DNA from: Hydractinia symbiolongicarpus
Taxonomy: Eukaryota; Cnidaria; Hydrozoa; Anthoathecata; Hydractiniidae
Assembly (NCBI RefSeq): GCF_029227915.1
Contig: NC_079876.1
Coordinates: forward strand, 34,393,828-34,457,827
DNA: 64,000 nt
Reading direction: 5' to 3'
Shown: piece after piece, positions 9,951-20,748 of the stretch
Layout of the letters: every line of letters begins with the position of its first letter
Position numbering within the stretch: position 1 is the first letter of the stretch
Program-made: the position numbers and the translations under genes
Notes under the pieces: generated by a model
Told to the model about the DNA's origin: nothing
Seen by the model: only the letters and a program-made list of their open reading frames with translations
Database searches by the model: none

Positions 9951-12900
9951 TTTTTGAAACTGTCGCTATTTCTTCAGCGCGCGATAACGGATAGGATTGG
10001 TCCCACAGTAAAGAATGACTTATTTATCTAAATTTTTAAATGAAGCGCTACCACAGCGCCCAGTGTAATCGCTGAGTTCCGGCAATCACGTCAAATTAAG
10101 AAGAATGTTATTTCTTGGAGTCCAATTGTCTCATTTATCACATTTATCAGATCACAGTCCAAATTTAGTTCAATTAAGTCCCACAGTCAATCGGTTCACT
10201 GTTAAAAGCGATGCAACCTAGTAATATCAGAAAAATATCGCTAAATTCATGTTGGTACGAATATGTGCCTCAACCATTGTAACTCAAACGGACTGACACC
10301 GTTAGAAAGTCAATGAAATGTAGTTTTTGAAACTGTCGCTATTTCTTCAGCGCGCGATAACGGATAGGATTGGTCCCACAGTAAAGAATGACTTATTTAT
10401 CTAAACTCTTAAATGAAGCGCTACCACAGCGGCCAGTGTAATCGCCGAGCTCCGGCAATCGCGTCAAATTAAGGAGAATGTTATTTCTTGGAGTCCAATT
10501 GTCTCATTTTTCACATTTATCAGGTCACAGTCCAAAGTTAGTTCAATTAAATCCCACAGTCAATCGTTTCATTGTTAAAAGCGATGCAACCTAGTAGTAT
10601 GAAAAAAATATCGCTAAATACATGTTGGTACGAATATGTGACACAACCGTTGAAACTCAAACGGACTGACACCGTTAGAAAGTCAATGAAATGTAGTTCT
10701 TGAAACTGTCGCTATTTCTTCAGCGCGCGATAACGGCTAGGATTGGTCCCACAATAAAAAACGACTTTTTTATCTCAATTCTTAAATGAAGCGCTACCAC
10801 AGAGCCTAGTGTAATTGCTGAGTTTCGTCAATCATGTCAAATTAAGAAGAATGTTATTTCTTGGAGTCCAATTGTCTCCTTTATCACATTTATCAGGTGA
10901 CAGTCCAAAGTTAGTTCAATTAAGTCCCACAGTCAATCGTTTCATAGTTAAAAGCGATGCAACCTAGTAATATCAGATAAATATCGCTAAATACATGTTG
11001 GTACGAATGTGTGACCTAACCATTGAAACACAAACGGACTGACACCGTTAGAAAGTCAATGAAATGTAGTTCTTGAAACTGTCGCTATTTCTTCAGCGCG
11101 CGATAACGCCTAGGATTACTCCCACAATAAAAAACGACTTTTTTATCTCAATTCGTAAATGAAGCGCTACCACAGAGCCCAGTGTAATCGCTGAGTTTCG
11201 GCAATCATGTGAAATTAAGAAGAATGTTATTTCTTGGAGTCCAATTGTCTCCTTTATCACATTTATCAGGTGACAGTCCAAAGTTAGTTCAATTAAGTCC
11301 CACATTCAATCGTTTCATAGTTAAAAGCGATGCAACCTAGTAATATCACAAAAATATCGCTAAATACATGTTTGTACGAATGTGTGACCTAACCGTTGTA
11401 ACTCAAACGGACAGACACCGTTAGAAAGTCAATGAAATGTAGTTTTTGAAACTGTCGCTATTTCTTCAGCGCGCGATAACGGATAGGATTGGTCCCACAG
11501 TAAAGAATGACTTATTTATCTAAATTTTTAAATGAAGCGCTACCACAGCGCCCAGTGTAATCGCTGAGTTCCGGCAATCACGTCAAATTAAGAAGAATGT
11601 TATTTCTTGGAGTCCAATTGTCTCATTTATCACATTTATCAGATCACAGTCCAAATTTAGTTCAATTAAGTCCCACAGTCAATCGGTTCACTGTTAAAAG
11701 CGATGCAACCTAGTAATATCAGATAAATATCGCTAAATACATGTTGGTACGAATGTGTGACCTAACCGTTGAAACACAAACGGACTGACACCGTTAGAAA
11801 GTCAATGAAATGTAGTTCTTGAAACTGTCGCTATTTCTTCAGCGCGCGATAACGGCTAGGATTACTCCCACAATAAAAAACGACTTTTTTTATCTCAATT
11901 CTTAAATGAAGCGCTACCACAGAGCCCATTGTAATCGCTGAGTTTCGGCAATCATGTGAAATTAAGAAGAATGTTATTTCTTGGAGTCCAATTGTCTCCT
12001 TTATCACATTTATCAGGTGACAGTCCAAAGTTAGTTCAATTAAGTCCCACAGTCAATCGTTTCATAGTTAAAAGCGATGCAACCTAGTAATATCAGATAA
12101 ATATCGCTAAATACATGTTGGTACGAATATGTGACCCAAACGTTGTAACTCAAATGGACTGACACCGTTAGAAAGTCAATGAAATGTAGTTTTTGAAACT
12201 ATTGCTACTTCTTCAGCGCGCGCTAGCGGCTAGGATTGGTCCCACAGTAACAAATGACTTTTTTTAGCTTAATTTTTAAATGAAGCGGTACCACAGCGCC
12301 CAGTGTAATCGCTGAGTTCCGGCAATCACGTCAAATTAAGAAGAATGTTATTTCTTAGAGTCCAATTGTCTCACTTTTACATTTATAAGGTCACAGTCCA
12401 TAATCAGTTCAATTAAGTCCCACAGTCAATCGTTTCACTGTTAAAAGCCATACATACTAGTAATATCAGAAAAATATCGCTAAATTCATGTTGGTACGAA
12501 TATGTGCCTCAACCATTGTAACTCAAACGGATTGATACTGTTAGAAAGTCAATGAAATGTACTTTTTGAAACTGTCTCTATTTCTTCAGCGCGGGATAAC
12601 AGCTAGGATTGGTCCCACAGTAAGAAATGACTTATTTATCTAAATTTTTAATTGAAGCGCTACCACAGAGACCAGTGTAATCGCTAAGTTTTGGCAATCA
12701 TGTCAAATTAAGAAGAATGTTATTTCTTGGAGTCCAACTGTCTCATATATCACATTTATCAGATCACAGTCCAAAGTTAGTTCAATTAAGTCCCACAGTC
12801 AATCGTTTCACTGTTAAAAGCGATGCAACCTGGTATTATCAGATAAATATCGCTAAATACATGTTGGTACGAATATGTGACTCAACCGTTGTAACTCAAA

Positions 12901-15676
12901 CGGACCGACACCGTTAGAAAGTCAATGAAATGTAGTTTTTGAAACTGTCGCTATTTCTTCAGCGCGCGACAACGGCCAGGATTGGTCCCACAGTAAAGAA
13001 TGACTTATTTACCCAAATTTTTAAATGAAGCACTACCACAGCGCCCAGTGTAATCGCTGAGTTCCGGCAATCGCGTCAAAATAAGAAGAATTTTATTTCT
13101 TGGAGTCCAATTGTCTCACTTTCACATTTATAAGGTCACAGTCCTTAATCAGTTCAATTAAGTCCCACAGTCAATCGTTTCACTGTTAAAAGCCATACAA
13201 CCTAGTAATATCAGAAAAATATCGCTAAATTCATGTTGGTACGAATATGTGCCTCAACCATTTTAACTCAAACGGACTGACACCGTTAGAAAGCCAATGA
13301 AATGTAGTTTTTGAAACTGTCGCTATTTCTTCAGCGCGCGATAACGGATAGGATTGGTCCCACAGTAAAGAATGACTTATTTATCTAAACTCTTAAACGA
13401 AGCGCTACCACAGCGGCCAGTGTAATCGCCGAGCTCTGGCAATCGCGTCAAATTAAGGAGAATGTTATTTCTTGGAGTCCAATTGTCTCATTTTTCACAT
13501 TTATCAGGTCACAGTCCGAAGTTAGTTCAATTAAGTCTCACAGTCAATCGTTTCACTGTTAAAAGCTATGCAACCTAGTAATATCAGATAAATATCGCTA
13601 AATACATGTTGGTACGAATGTGTGACGTAACCGTTGAAACACAAACGGACTGACACCGTTAGAAAGTCAATGAAATGTAGTTCTTGAAACTGTCGCTATT
13701 TCTTCAGCGCGCGATAACGGCTAGGATTACTCGCACAATAAAAAACGACTTTTTTATCTCAATTCTTAAATGAAGCGCTACCACAGAGCCCAGTGTAATC
13801 GCTGAGTTTCGGCAATCATGTGAAATTAAGAAGAATGTTATTTCTTGGAGTCCAATTGTCTCCTTTATCACATTTATCAGGTGACAGTCCAAAGTTAGTT
13901 CAATTAAGTCCCACAGTCAATCGTTTCATAGTTAAAAGCGATGCAACCTAGTAATATCACAAAAATATCGCTAAATACATGTTTGTGCGAATGTGGGACC
14001 TAACCGTTGTTACTCAAACGGACAGACACCGTTAGAAAGTCAATGAAATGTAGTTTTTGAAACTGTCGCTATTTCTTCAGCGCGCGATAACGGATAGGAT
14101 TGGTCCCACAGTAAAGAATGACTTATTTATCCAAATTTTTAAATGAAGCGCTACCACAGCGCCCAGTGTAATCGCTGAGTTCCGGCAATCACGTCAAATT
14201 AAGAAGAATGTTATTTCTTAGAGTCCAATTGTCTCACTTTCACATTTATAAGGTCACAGTCCATAATCAGTTCAATTAAGTCCCACAGTCAATCGTTTTA
14301 CTGTTAAAAGCCATACATACTAGTAATATCAGAAAAATATCGCCAAATTCATGTTGGTACGAATATGTGCCTCAACCATTGTAACTCAAACGGATTGATA
14401 CTGTTAGAAAGTCAATAAAATGTACTTTTTGAAACTGTCTCTATTTCTTCAGCGCGGGATAACAGCTAGGATTGGTCCCACAGTAAGAAATGACTTATTT
14501 ATCTAAATTTTTAATTGAAGCGCTACCACAGAGACCAGTGTAATCGCTAAGTTGTGGCAATCATGTCAAATTAAGAAGAATGTTATTTCTTGGAGTCCAA
14601 CTGTCTCATTTATCACATTTACCAGATCACAGTCCAAAGTTAGTTCAATTAAGTCCCACAGTCAATCGTTTCACTGTTAAAAGCGATGCAACCTAGTATT
14701 ATCAGATAAATATCGCTAAATACATGTTGGTACGAGTATGTGACTCAACCGTTGTAACTCAAACGGATTCACACTGTTAGAAAGTCAATGAAATGTAGTT
14801 TTTGAAACTGTCGCTATTTCTTCAGTGGGCGATAACGGCTAGGATTGGTCCCACAGTAAAGAATGACTTATTTATCTAAATTCTTAAATGGAGCGCCACC
14901 ACAGCGCCCAGTGTAATCTCTGAGTTCCGGCAATCATGTCAAATTAAAAGGAATGTAATTTCTTGGAGTCCACTTGTCTCTCTTATAACATTTATAAGGT
15001 CACAGACCAAAATCAGTTCAATTTAGTCCCACAGTCTATCGTTTCATTGTTAAAAGCGATGCTATCTAGTAATACCAGAAAAACATCGCTAAATACATGT
15101 TGGTACGAATATGTGACCCAACCATTGTAACTCAAACGGACTGACACCGTTAGAAAGTCAATGAAATGTTGTTTTTGAAACTGTCGCTATGTCTTCAGCG
15201 CGCGATAACGGGAAGGATTGGTCCCACAGTAAAGAATGACTTAATTATCTAAATTTTTAATTGAAGCGCTACCACAGCGCCCAGTGTAATCGCTGATTTC
15301 CGGCAATCACGTCAAATTAAGAAGAATGTTTTTTTCTTGGAGTACAATTGTCTCATTTATCACATTTATCAGGTCACAGTCCAAAGTTAGTTCAATTAAG
15401 TCCCACAGTCAATCGTTTCACTGTTAAAAGCGATGCAACCTAGGAATATCAGATAAATATCGCTAAATACATGTTGGTAGGAATATGTGACACAACCGTT
15501 GTAACTCAAACGGATTGATACTGTTACAAAGTCAATGAAATGTAGGTTTTGAAACTGTTGCTATTTCTTCAGCGCGCGATAACGGCTAGGATTGGTCCCA
15601 CAGTAAAGAATGACTTATTTACCTAAACTTTTAAATGAAGTGCTACCACAGCGCCCAGTGTAATCGCTGAGTTCTG
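9951..15676 (+). repeat. Irregular monomer block before the retroelement
   Basis: About 15 monomers without a single clear HOR period. Variants from both earlier blocks are shuffled: the 'ttactcccacaataaaaaac' monomer appears in the 11.0, 11.8 and 13.7 kb copies, and the 4-monomer-unit type with the 66-codon ORF appears once more at 12717, exactly ten monomers after 8987. The last monomers (about 14.9-15.66 kb) are more diverged, with private changes such as 'cacttgtctctcttataac'. There is no gene here. Confidence 0.75.
10062..10434 (+). repeat. Hybrid A/B monomer
   Basis: The left part ('cagatcacagtccaaattta', 'atcggttcactg', 'agcgatgcaacc') is the A variant of the 4-monomer unit. The right part ('aaattcatgttgg', 'gtgcctcaaccattg') is B type. 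The switch lies between about 10210 and 10250. It marks the right edge of the 4-monomer HOR block. Confidence 0.65.
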
Positions 15677-15678
15677 TT

Positions 15679-15700
15679 AGTGGTGATTTAGTGGTGATTT
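15679..15700 (+). repeat. 11-bp direct duplication at 5' junction
   Basis: The sequence 'agtggtgattt' occurs twice back to back (15679-15689 and 15690-15700), directly at the 5' edge of the retroelement. One copy continues in frame with the reverse transcriptase; the extra copy places a TGA in that frame. Small junction duplications of this kind fit template slippage when the second strand was joined; the mechanism is inference. Confidence 0.8.
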
Positions 15701-15710
15701 TCCAGTTTTT

Positions 15711-17240
15711 ATGTTGAAAAAGTTTATTCATATCTTTGTTCCTATCCTCACTAATATTATAAATTTTTGTTTACAGTCTAATATTTTTCCTGATGATTTA
15801 AAACTTGCAGAGGTTATACCTGTTTTTAAGAAGGATGACTGTAATGATAAGGAGAACTATAGACCTGTTAGCTTGCTTCCCTGTTTATCAAAGGTTTTTG
15901 AAAGAATTATTCTTAATCAAATGCACACTTTTATGCATGATAAACTCAGCCCTCATCTATCAGGCTTCAGAAAGGGTTATAATACACAATATGCTCTCAT
16001 TCGAATGATTGAACAATGGAAAAGCACACTTGATAATAAGGGTGTAGTTGGAGCAGTGCTAATGGACCTTTCAAAAGCTTTTGATACTATCAACCATGAT
16101 TTGCTTATTGCAAAGCTGCATGCCTATGGTTTTTCTGAATCTTCTTTATTATTTATTCACTCATACTTGAAAAATCGTTTTCAGAGAACCAGAATAAATT
16201 CTTCTTTTAGCGAATGGCTTCCTCTTCAAGTTGGAGTTCCACAAGGATCAATCTTAGGACCTCCTTTCTTCAATTATTCTATAAACGATTTATTCTGGTT
16301 CATTATTCAATCATCCCTTTGTAACTTTGCAGATGAAAACACCTTATATGCTTGTGAAAATTCATTAGAAGATGTAAAACAAACACTGCTTACTAATTTG
16401 GTCATAGTTAATAATTGGTTTTATGAAAATTACTTAGCAATAAATTTGAAAAAGTATCAATATATTGTATTAGGTCATCACGATGAAAGTTTGATATTTA
16501 ACCATTTGAAAATTGCGTGTAAATCGTCTGTAGTGCTTCTTGGTGTTACGATTGACTCGAGACTAAACTTTCATTCGCATGTCAAAAACATCTGTAATAA
16601 GGCTAGTAGGAAACTCAACGTGCTTCAAAGGATATCTTCCTTTTTGACACCCAAGATGAAGCGTTTTCTCTTCAATTCATTTATTTTGTCTCAGTTTTCT
16701 TACTGTCCCTTAGTATGGATGTTTTGTGGAAAAGTTGCGAATAATCGAATCAATCGTATTCATGAACGTTGTCTAAGAATCATACAGGACGATATAAATG
16801 GCAGTTACGATGAACTTTTATCTTTATGTAATGTTAAAAATATTCACATCATCAATTTACAGAATTTAATGAAAGAGGTTTACAAATTTTTAAATGGATT
16901 GTCACCTCTATATATGAACGAGATATTTTCTGTTAGGGAAAACAAGTACAACCTTCGTTGCTTTAATTTGATCAGGCGACCAACTTGTCGGACAACGTAC
17001 TATGGCTTAAATACTTTATCAAATATTGCAGGGAAGCTATGGATATCTGTGCCTGACGCTACAAAGAATGCTCCTTCTCTCGAAGCCTTCCGTAGCTCAA
17101 TAAAATTTTGGGAAGGTGATGTTTGCACCTGTAAATATGCATGGATATACCATACATATTTTAACTTTACTTATTTATTTATTTATTTTTCTTATTTTTT
17201 ATCGCTGTTTGCCTTGTTTTACGTTTTGTTGTCGATTTAA
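15711..17240 (+). CDS. Reverse transcriptase fragment of non-LTR retrotransposon
   Basis: A 509-codon open frame that would copy element RNA into DNA at a nicked target site. Visible in order: 'IPVFKKDD' and 'NYRPVSLLP' (residues 36-57), 'GFRKGYNT' (85-92), motif A 'LMDLSKAFD' with the metal-binding Asp at 119, 'GVPQGSILGP' (175-184), the catalytic box at 206-209, and 'LGVTIDSRLNF' (277-287). The catalytic box reads FADE where the family has FADD, so the second metal-binding Asp is Glu. 'GPPFFNYSIND' is also off the usual 'GPLLFN-YIND' pattern. The reading frame shows family-like sequence a few codons before the ATG ('FPVFMLKKF'), with an in-frame TGA just upstream. The ATG is therefore an internal Met of a truncated protein and not a true start. 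The endonuclease domain is absent. The last 30 or so residues are hydrophobic and may be translated 3' UTR. It is probably inactive, although no stop or frameshift interrupts it. Confidence 0.9.
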   Translation: MLKKFIHIFVPILTNIINFCLQSNIFPDDLKLAEVIPVFKKDDCNDKENYRPVSLLPCLSKVFERIILNQMHTFMHDKLSPHLSGFRKGYNTQYALIRMIEQWKSTLDNKGVVGAVLMDLSKAFDTINHDLLIAKLHAYGFSESSLLFIHSYLKNRFQRTRINSSFSEWLPLQVGVPQGSILGPPFFNYSINDLFWFIIQSSLCNFADENTLYACENSLEDVKQTLLTNLVIVNNWFYENYLAINLKKYQYIVLGHHDESLIFNHLKIACKSSVVLLGVTIDSRLNFHSHVKNICNKASRKLNVLQRISSFLTPKMKRFLFNSFILSQFSYCPLVWMFCGKVANNRINRIHERCLRIIQDDINGSYDELLSLCNVKNIHIINLQNLMKEVYKFLNGLSPLYMNEIFSVRENKYNLRCFNLIRRPTCRTTYYGLNTLSNIAGKLWISVPDATKNAPSLEAFRSSIKFWEGDVCTCKYAWIYHTYFNFTYLFIYFSYFLSLFALFYVLLSI

Positions 17241-17277
17241 ATTAGTTATTTAAATACTATTGTATCTATCGACGTTA

Positions 17278-17283
17278 AATAAA
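17278..17283 (+). terminator. AATAAA polyadenylation signal of the retroelement
   Basis: A canonical AATAAA lies 38 bp after the reverse transcriptase stop codon and about 25 bp before the end of the element. It is the expected cleavage and polyadenylation signal for the element's own transcript. There is no experimental support in the sequence. Confidence 0.7.
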
Positions 17284-17290
17284 GAGAAAA

Positions 17291-17308
17291 TCAAAAAAAA
17301 TCAAAAAA
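17291..17308 (+). repeat. A-rich 3' tail of the retroelement
   Basis: The tail is two imperfect units of 'tcaaaaaa' (eight and six A) and not a pure poly(A). Simple-repeat tails are known in several non-LTR clades, including CR1-like ones. Satellite sequence resumes directly after it. Confidence 0.75.
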
Positions 17309-17529
17309 TGGCAATTAGGTCAAATTAAGAAGAATGTTATTTCTTGGAGTCCAATTGTCTCATTTATCACATTTATCAGATCACAGTCCAAAGTTAGTTC
17401 AATTAAGTCCCACAGTCAATCGTTTCATAGTTAAAAGCGATGCAATGCGATAACGGCTAGGATTGGTCCCACAATAAAAAAACGACTTTTTTTATCTTAA
17501 TTCTTAAATGACGCGCTACCACAGAGCCC
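17309..17529 (+). repeat. Shortened monomer 1, split by the retroelement
   Basis: This is the right part of the monomer that begins at about 15657; the retroelement sits in it. Without the insert it would be about 239 bp. The stretch from 'cctagtaat' to the 'cagcgc' core is missing, so 'gcgatgcaat' runs directly into 'gcgataacggc' at about 17446. The loss is about 136 bp. The same deletion recurs at 20.66 and 23.88 kb. Confidence 0.85.
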
Positions 17530-20509
17530 AGTGTAATCGCTGAGTTTCGGCAATCATGTCAAATTAAAAAGAATGTTATTTCTTGGAGTCCAATTGTCTC
17601 ATTTATCACATTTATCATGTCACAGTCCAAAGTTAGTTCAATTAAGTCCCACAGTCAATCGTTTCATAGTTAAAAGCGATGCAACCTAGTAATATCAGAA
17701 AAATATCGCTAAATACATGTTGGTACGAATATGTGACACAACCGTTGAAACTCAAACGGATTGACACCGTTAAAAAGTCAATGAAGTGTAGTTTTTGAAA
17801 CTGTCGATATTTCTTAAGCGCGCGATAAGGGATAGGATTGGTCCCACGGTAAAGAACGACTTATTTATCTAAACCCTTAAATTACGCCCTACCACAAAGC
17901 CCAGTGTAAACCCTGAGTTTCGGCAATCATGTCAAATTAAGAAGAATGTTATTTCTTGTAGTCCAATTGACTCCTTTACCATATTTATCAGGTGACGGTC
18001 CAAAGTTAGTTCAATTAAGTCCCACAGTCAATCGTTTCATTGTTAAAAGCGATGCAACCTAGTAATCTTAGAAAAATATCGCAAAATACATGTTGGTACG
18101 AATATGTGACCAAACCGTTGTAACTCAAACCGACTGACACCGTTAGAAGGTCAATGAAATGTAGTTTTTGAAACTGTCGCTATTTCTTAAGCGCGCGATA
18201 ACGGCCAGGATTGGTCCCACAGTGAAGAATGACTTATTTACCCAAACTTTTAAATGAAGTGCTATCACAGCGCCCAGTATAAACCCTGAGTTTCGGCAAT
18301 CATGTCAAATTAAGAAGAATGTTATTTCTTGTAGTCCATTTGACTCCTTTACCATATTTATCAGGTGACGGTCCAAAGTTAGTTCAACTAAGTCCCACAG
18401 TCAATCGTTTCATTGTTAAAAGCGATGCAACCTAGTAATCTCAGAAAAATATCGCAAAATACATGTTGGTACGAATATTTGACCAAACCGTTATAACTCA
18501 AACCGACTGACACCGTTAGAAAGTCAATGAAATGTAGTTTTTGAAACTGTCGCTATTTCTTCAGCTCGCAATAACGGCCAGGATTGGTCCCACAGTGAAG
18601 AATGACTTATTTACCCAAACTTTTAAATGAAGCGCTACCACAGCTCTCAGTGTAAACCCTGAGTTTCGGCAATCACGTCAAATTAGGAAGAATGTTATTT
18701 CTTGGAGTCCAATTGTCTCACTTTCACATTTATAAGGTCACAGTCCATAATCAGTTCAATTAAGTCCCACAGTCAATCGTTTCACTTTTAAAAGCCATAC
18801 AACCTAGTAATATCAAAAAAATATCGCTAAATTCATGTTGGTACGAATATGTGCCTCAACCATTGTAACTCAAACGGATTGATACTGTTAGAAAGTCAAT
18901 GAAATGTACTTATTGAAACTGTCTCTATTTCTTCAGCGCGGGATAACAGATAGGATTGGTCCCACAGTAAGAAATGACTTATTTATCTAAATTTTTAAAT
19001 GAAGCGCTACCACAGAGACCAGTGTAATCGCTACGTTTTGGCAATCATGTCAAATTAAGAAGAATGTTATTTCTTGGAGTCCAATTGTCTCCTTTATCAC
19101 ATTAATCAGGTGACAGTCCAAAGTTAGTTCAATTAAGTCCCACAGTCAATCGTTTCATAGTTAAAAGCGATGAAACCTAGTAATATCAAAAAAATATCGC
19201 TAAATACATGTTGGTACGAACATGTGACACAACCGTTAAAACTCAAACGGAGCGACACCGTTAGAAAGTAATGAAATGTAGTTTTTGAAACTGTCGCTAT
19301 TTCTTCAGCGCGCGATAACGGTCAGGATTGGTCCCACAGTAAAGAATGACTTATTTACCCGAACTTTTAAATGAAGCGCTACCACAGCGCCCAGTGTAAT
19401 CGCTGAGTTCCGGCAATCACGTCAAATTAAGAAGAATGTTATTTCTTGAAGTCCAATTGTCTCATTATTCACATTTATCAGGTCACAGTCCAAAGTTAGT
19501 TCAATTAAGTACCACAGTCAATCGTTTCATAGTTAAAAGCGATGCAACCTAGTAATATCAGAAAAATATTGCTAAATACATGTTGGTACGAATATGTGAC
19601 CAACCGTTGTAACTGAAAAGGACTGACACCGTTAGAAAGTCAATGAAATGTAGTTTTTGAAACTGTCGCTATCTCTTCAGCGCGCGATAACGGATAGGAT
19701 TGGTCCCACAGTAAGGAATGACTTATTTATCTATACTCTTAAATGAAGCGCTACCACAGCGGCCAGTGTAATCGCTGAGTTCCGGCAATCACGTCAAATT
19801 AAGTAGAATGTTATTTCTTGAAGTCCAATTGTCTCATTTTTCACATTTATCAGGTCACAGTCCAAAGTTAGTTGAATTAAGTCCCACAGTCAATTGTTTC
19901 TTTGTTAAAAGCGATGAAACCTAGTAATATCAAAAAAATATCGCTAAATACATGTTGGTACGAATATGTGACACAACCGTTGAAACTCAAACGGATTGAC
20001 ACCATTAAAAAGTCAATGAAGTGTAGTTTTTGAAACTGTCGCTATTTCTTAAGCGCGCGATAACGGATAGGATTGGTCCCACAGTAAAGAACGACTTATT
20101 TATCTAAACTCATAAATGAAGCGCTACCACATCGGCCAGTGTAATCGCTGAGTTCCGGCAATCACGTCAAATTAAGAAGATTGTTATTTCTTGAAGTTCA
20201 ATTGTCTCATTTCTCACATTTATCAGGTCACAGTCCAAAGTTAGTTGAATTAAGTCCCACAGTCAATCGTTTCTTTGTTAAAAGCGATGAAACCTAGTAA
20301 TATCAGATAAATATCGCTAAATACATGTTGGTACGAATATGTGACCAAACCGTTGTTACGGAAAGGGACTGACACCGTTAGAAAGTCAATGAAATGTAGT
20401 TTTTGAAACTGTCGCTATTTCTTTAGCGCGCGAAAACGGATAGGATTGGTCCTACAGTAAAAATGAGTTATTTATCTAAACTCTTAAACGAAGCGCTACC
20501 ACAGCGGCC
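17309..20509 (+). repeat. 9-monomer HOR, copy 1 (about 3.22 kb)
   Basis: One shortened monomer followed by eight full monomers. Copies in this unit carry 'gtgtaaaccctgag' in place of 'gtgtaatcgctgag' and 'cttgtagtcc' in place of 'cttggagtcc' at about 17.90 and 18.27 kb. The deletion joints of the shortened monomers at 17442 and 20661 are 3219 bp apart, which fits 8 x 373 plus about 237. A few small changes separate it from copy 2. Confidence 0.8.
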
Positions 20510-20748
20510 AGTGTAAACGCTGAGTTCCGGCAATCACGTCAAATTAAGAAGAATGTTATTTCTTGAAGTCCAATTGTCTCATTTATCACATTTATCAGGT
20601 CACAGTCCAAAGTTATTTCAATTAAGTCCCACAGTCAATCGTTTCATAGTTAAAAGCGATGCAATGTGATAACGGCTAGGATTGGTCCCACAATAAAGAA
20701 ATGACTTTTTTTATCTTAATTCCTAAATTACGCGCTACCACAGAGCCC
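20510..20748 (+). repeat. Shortened monomer 2 (239 bp)
   Basis: It has the same 136-bp internal deletion as the monomer at the retroelement, with the joint 'gcaatgtgataacgg' at 20661. The tail reads 'aattcctaaattacgcgctacc', a private change shared with shortened monomer 3. Confidence 0.9.

Larger units (their letters stand above)
1..15676 (+). repeat. 373-bp satellite array, left arm
   Basis: About 42 head-to-tail monomers of 372-374 bp. Successive copies of the landmark 'agtgtaatcg' start at 371, 743, 1116, 1488, 1861 and 2234, which fixes the period. All monomers are in the same orientation and there is no unrelated spacer between them. Position 1 lies inside a monomer, so the array continues upstream. 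Small ORFs of 62-70 codons on both strands recur at multiples of the monomer length and are not read as genes. I see no gene, RNA gene or unrelated sequence before the retroelement at 15677. Satellite identity is read directly from the sequence; a centromeric or pericentromeric location is inference. Confidence 0.97.
15677..17308 (+). mobile_element. 5'-truncated non-LTR retrotransposon (Jockey/CR1-like)
   Basis: About 1.63 kb of non-satellite sequence sits inside a monomer. The monomer breaks after 'gctgagttctg' (to about 15676) and resumes at 'tggcaat' (from about 17309). The insert codes for a reverse transcriptase and then has a short 3' UTR, an AATAAA signal at 17278 and an A-rich tail with two 'tcaaaaaa' units. 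There are no long terminal repeats. The endonuclease and first ORF expected upstream in a complete element are missing, as is usual when target-primed reverse transcription stops early. Only a 'tg' is shared by the two junctions, so any target-site duplication is at most about 2 bp. It is the only such insertion in 64 kb. Assignment to Jockey/CR1-like elements rests on RT motifs and the lack of LTRs; the exact clade is uncertain. Confidence 0.93.

Noticed and set aside
15805-16008. 67-codon ORF inside the retroelement
   Set aside because: It is a +1-frame shadow of the reverse transcriptase, with no motif of its own.
15677-17308. LTR retrotransposon or endogenous retrovirus
   Set aside because: No long terminal repeats, protease, RNase H-integrase order or primer site are seen. 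The RT motifs, AATAAA and A-rich tail fit a non-LTR element.
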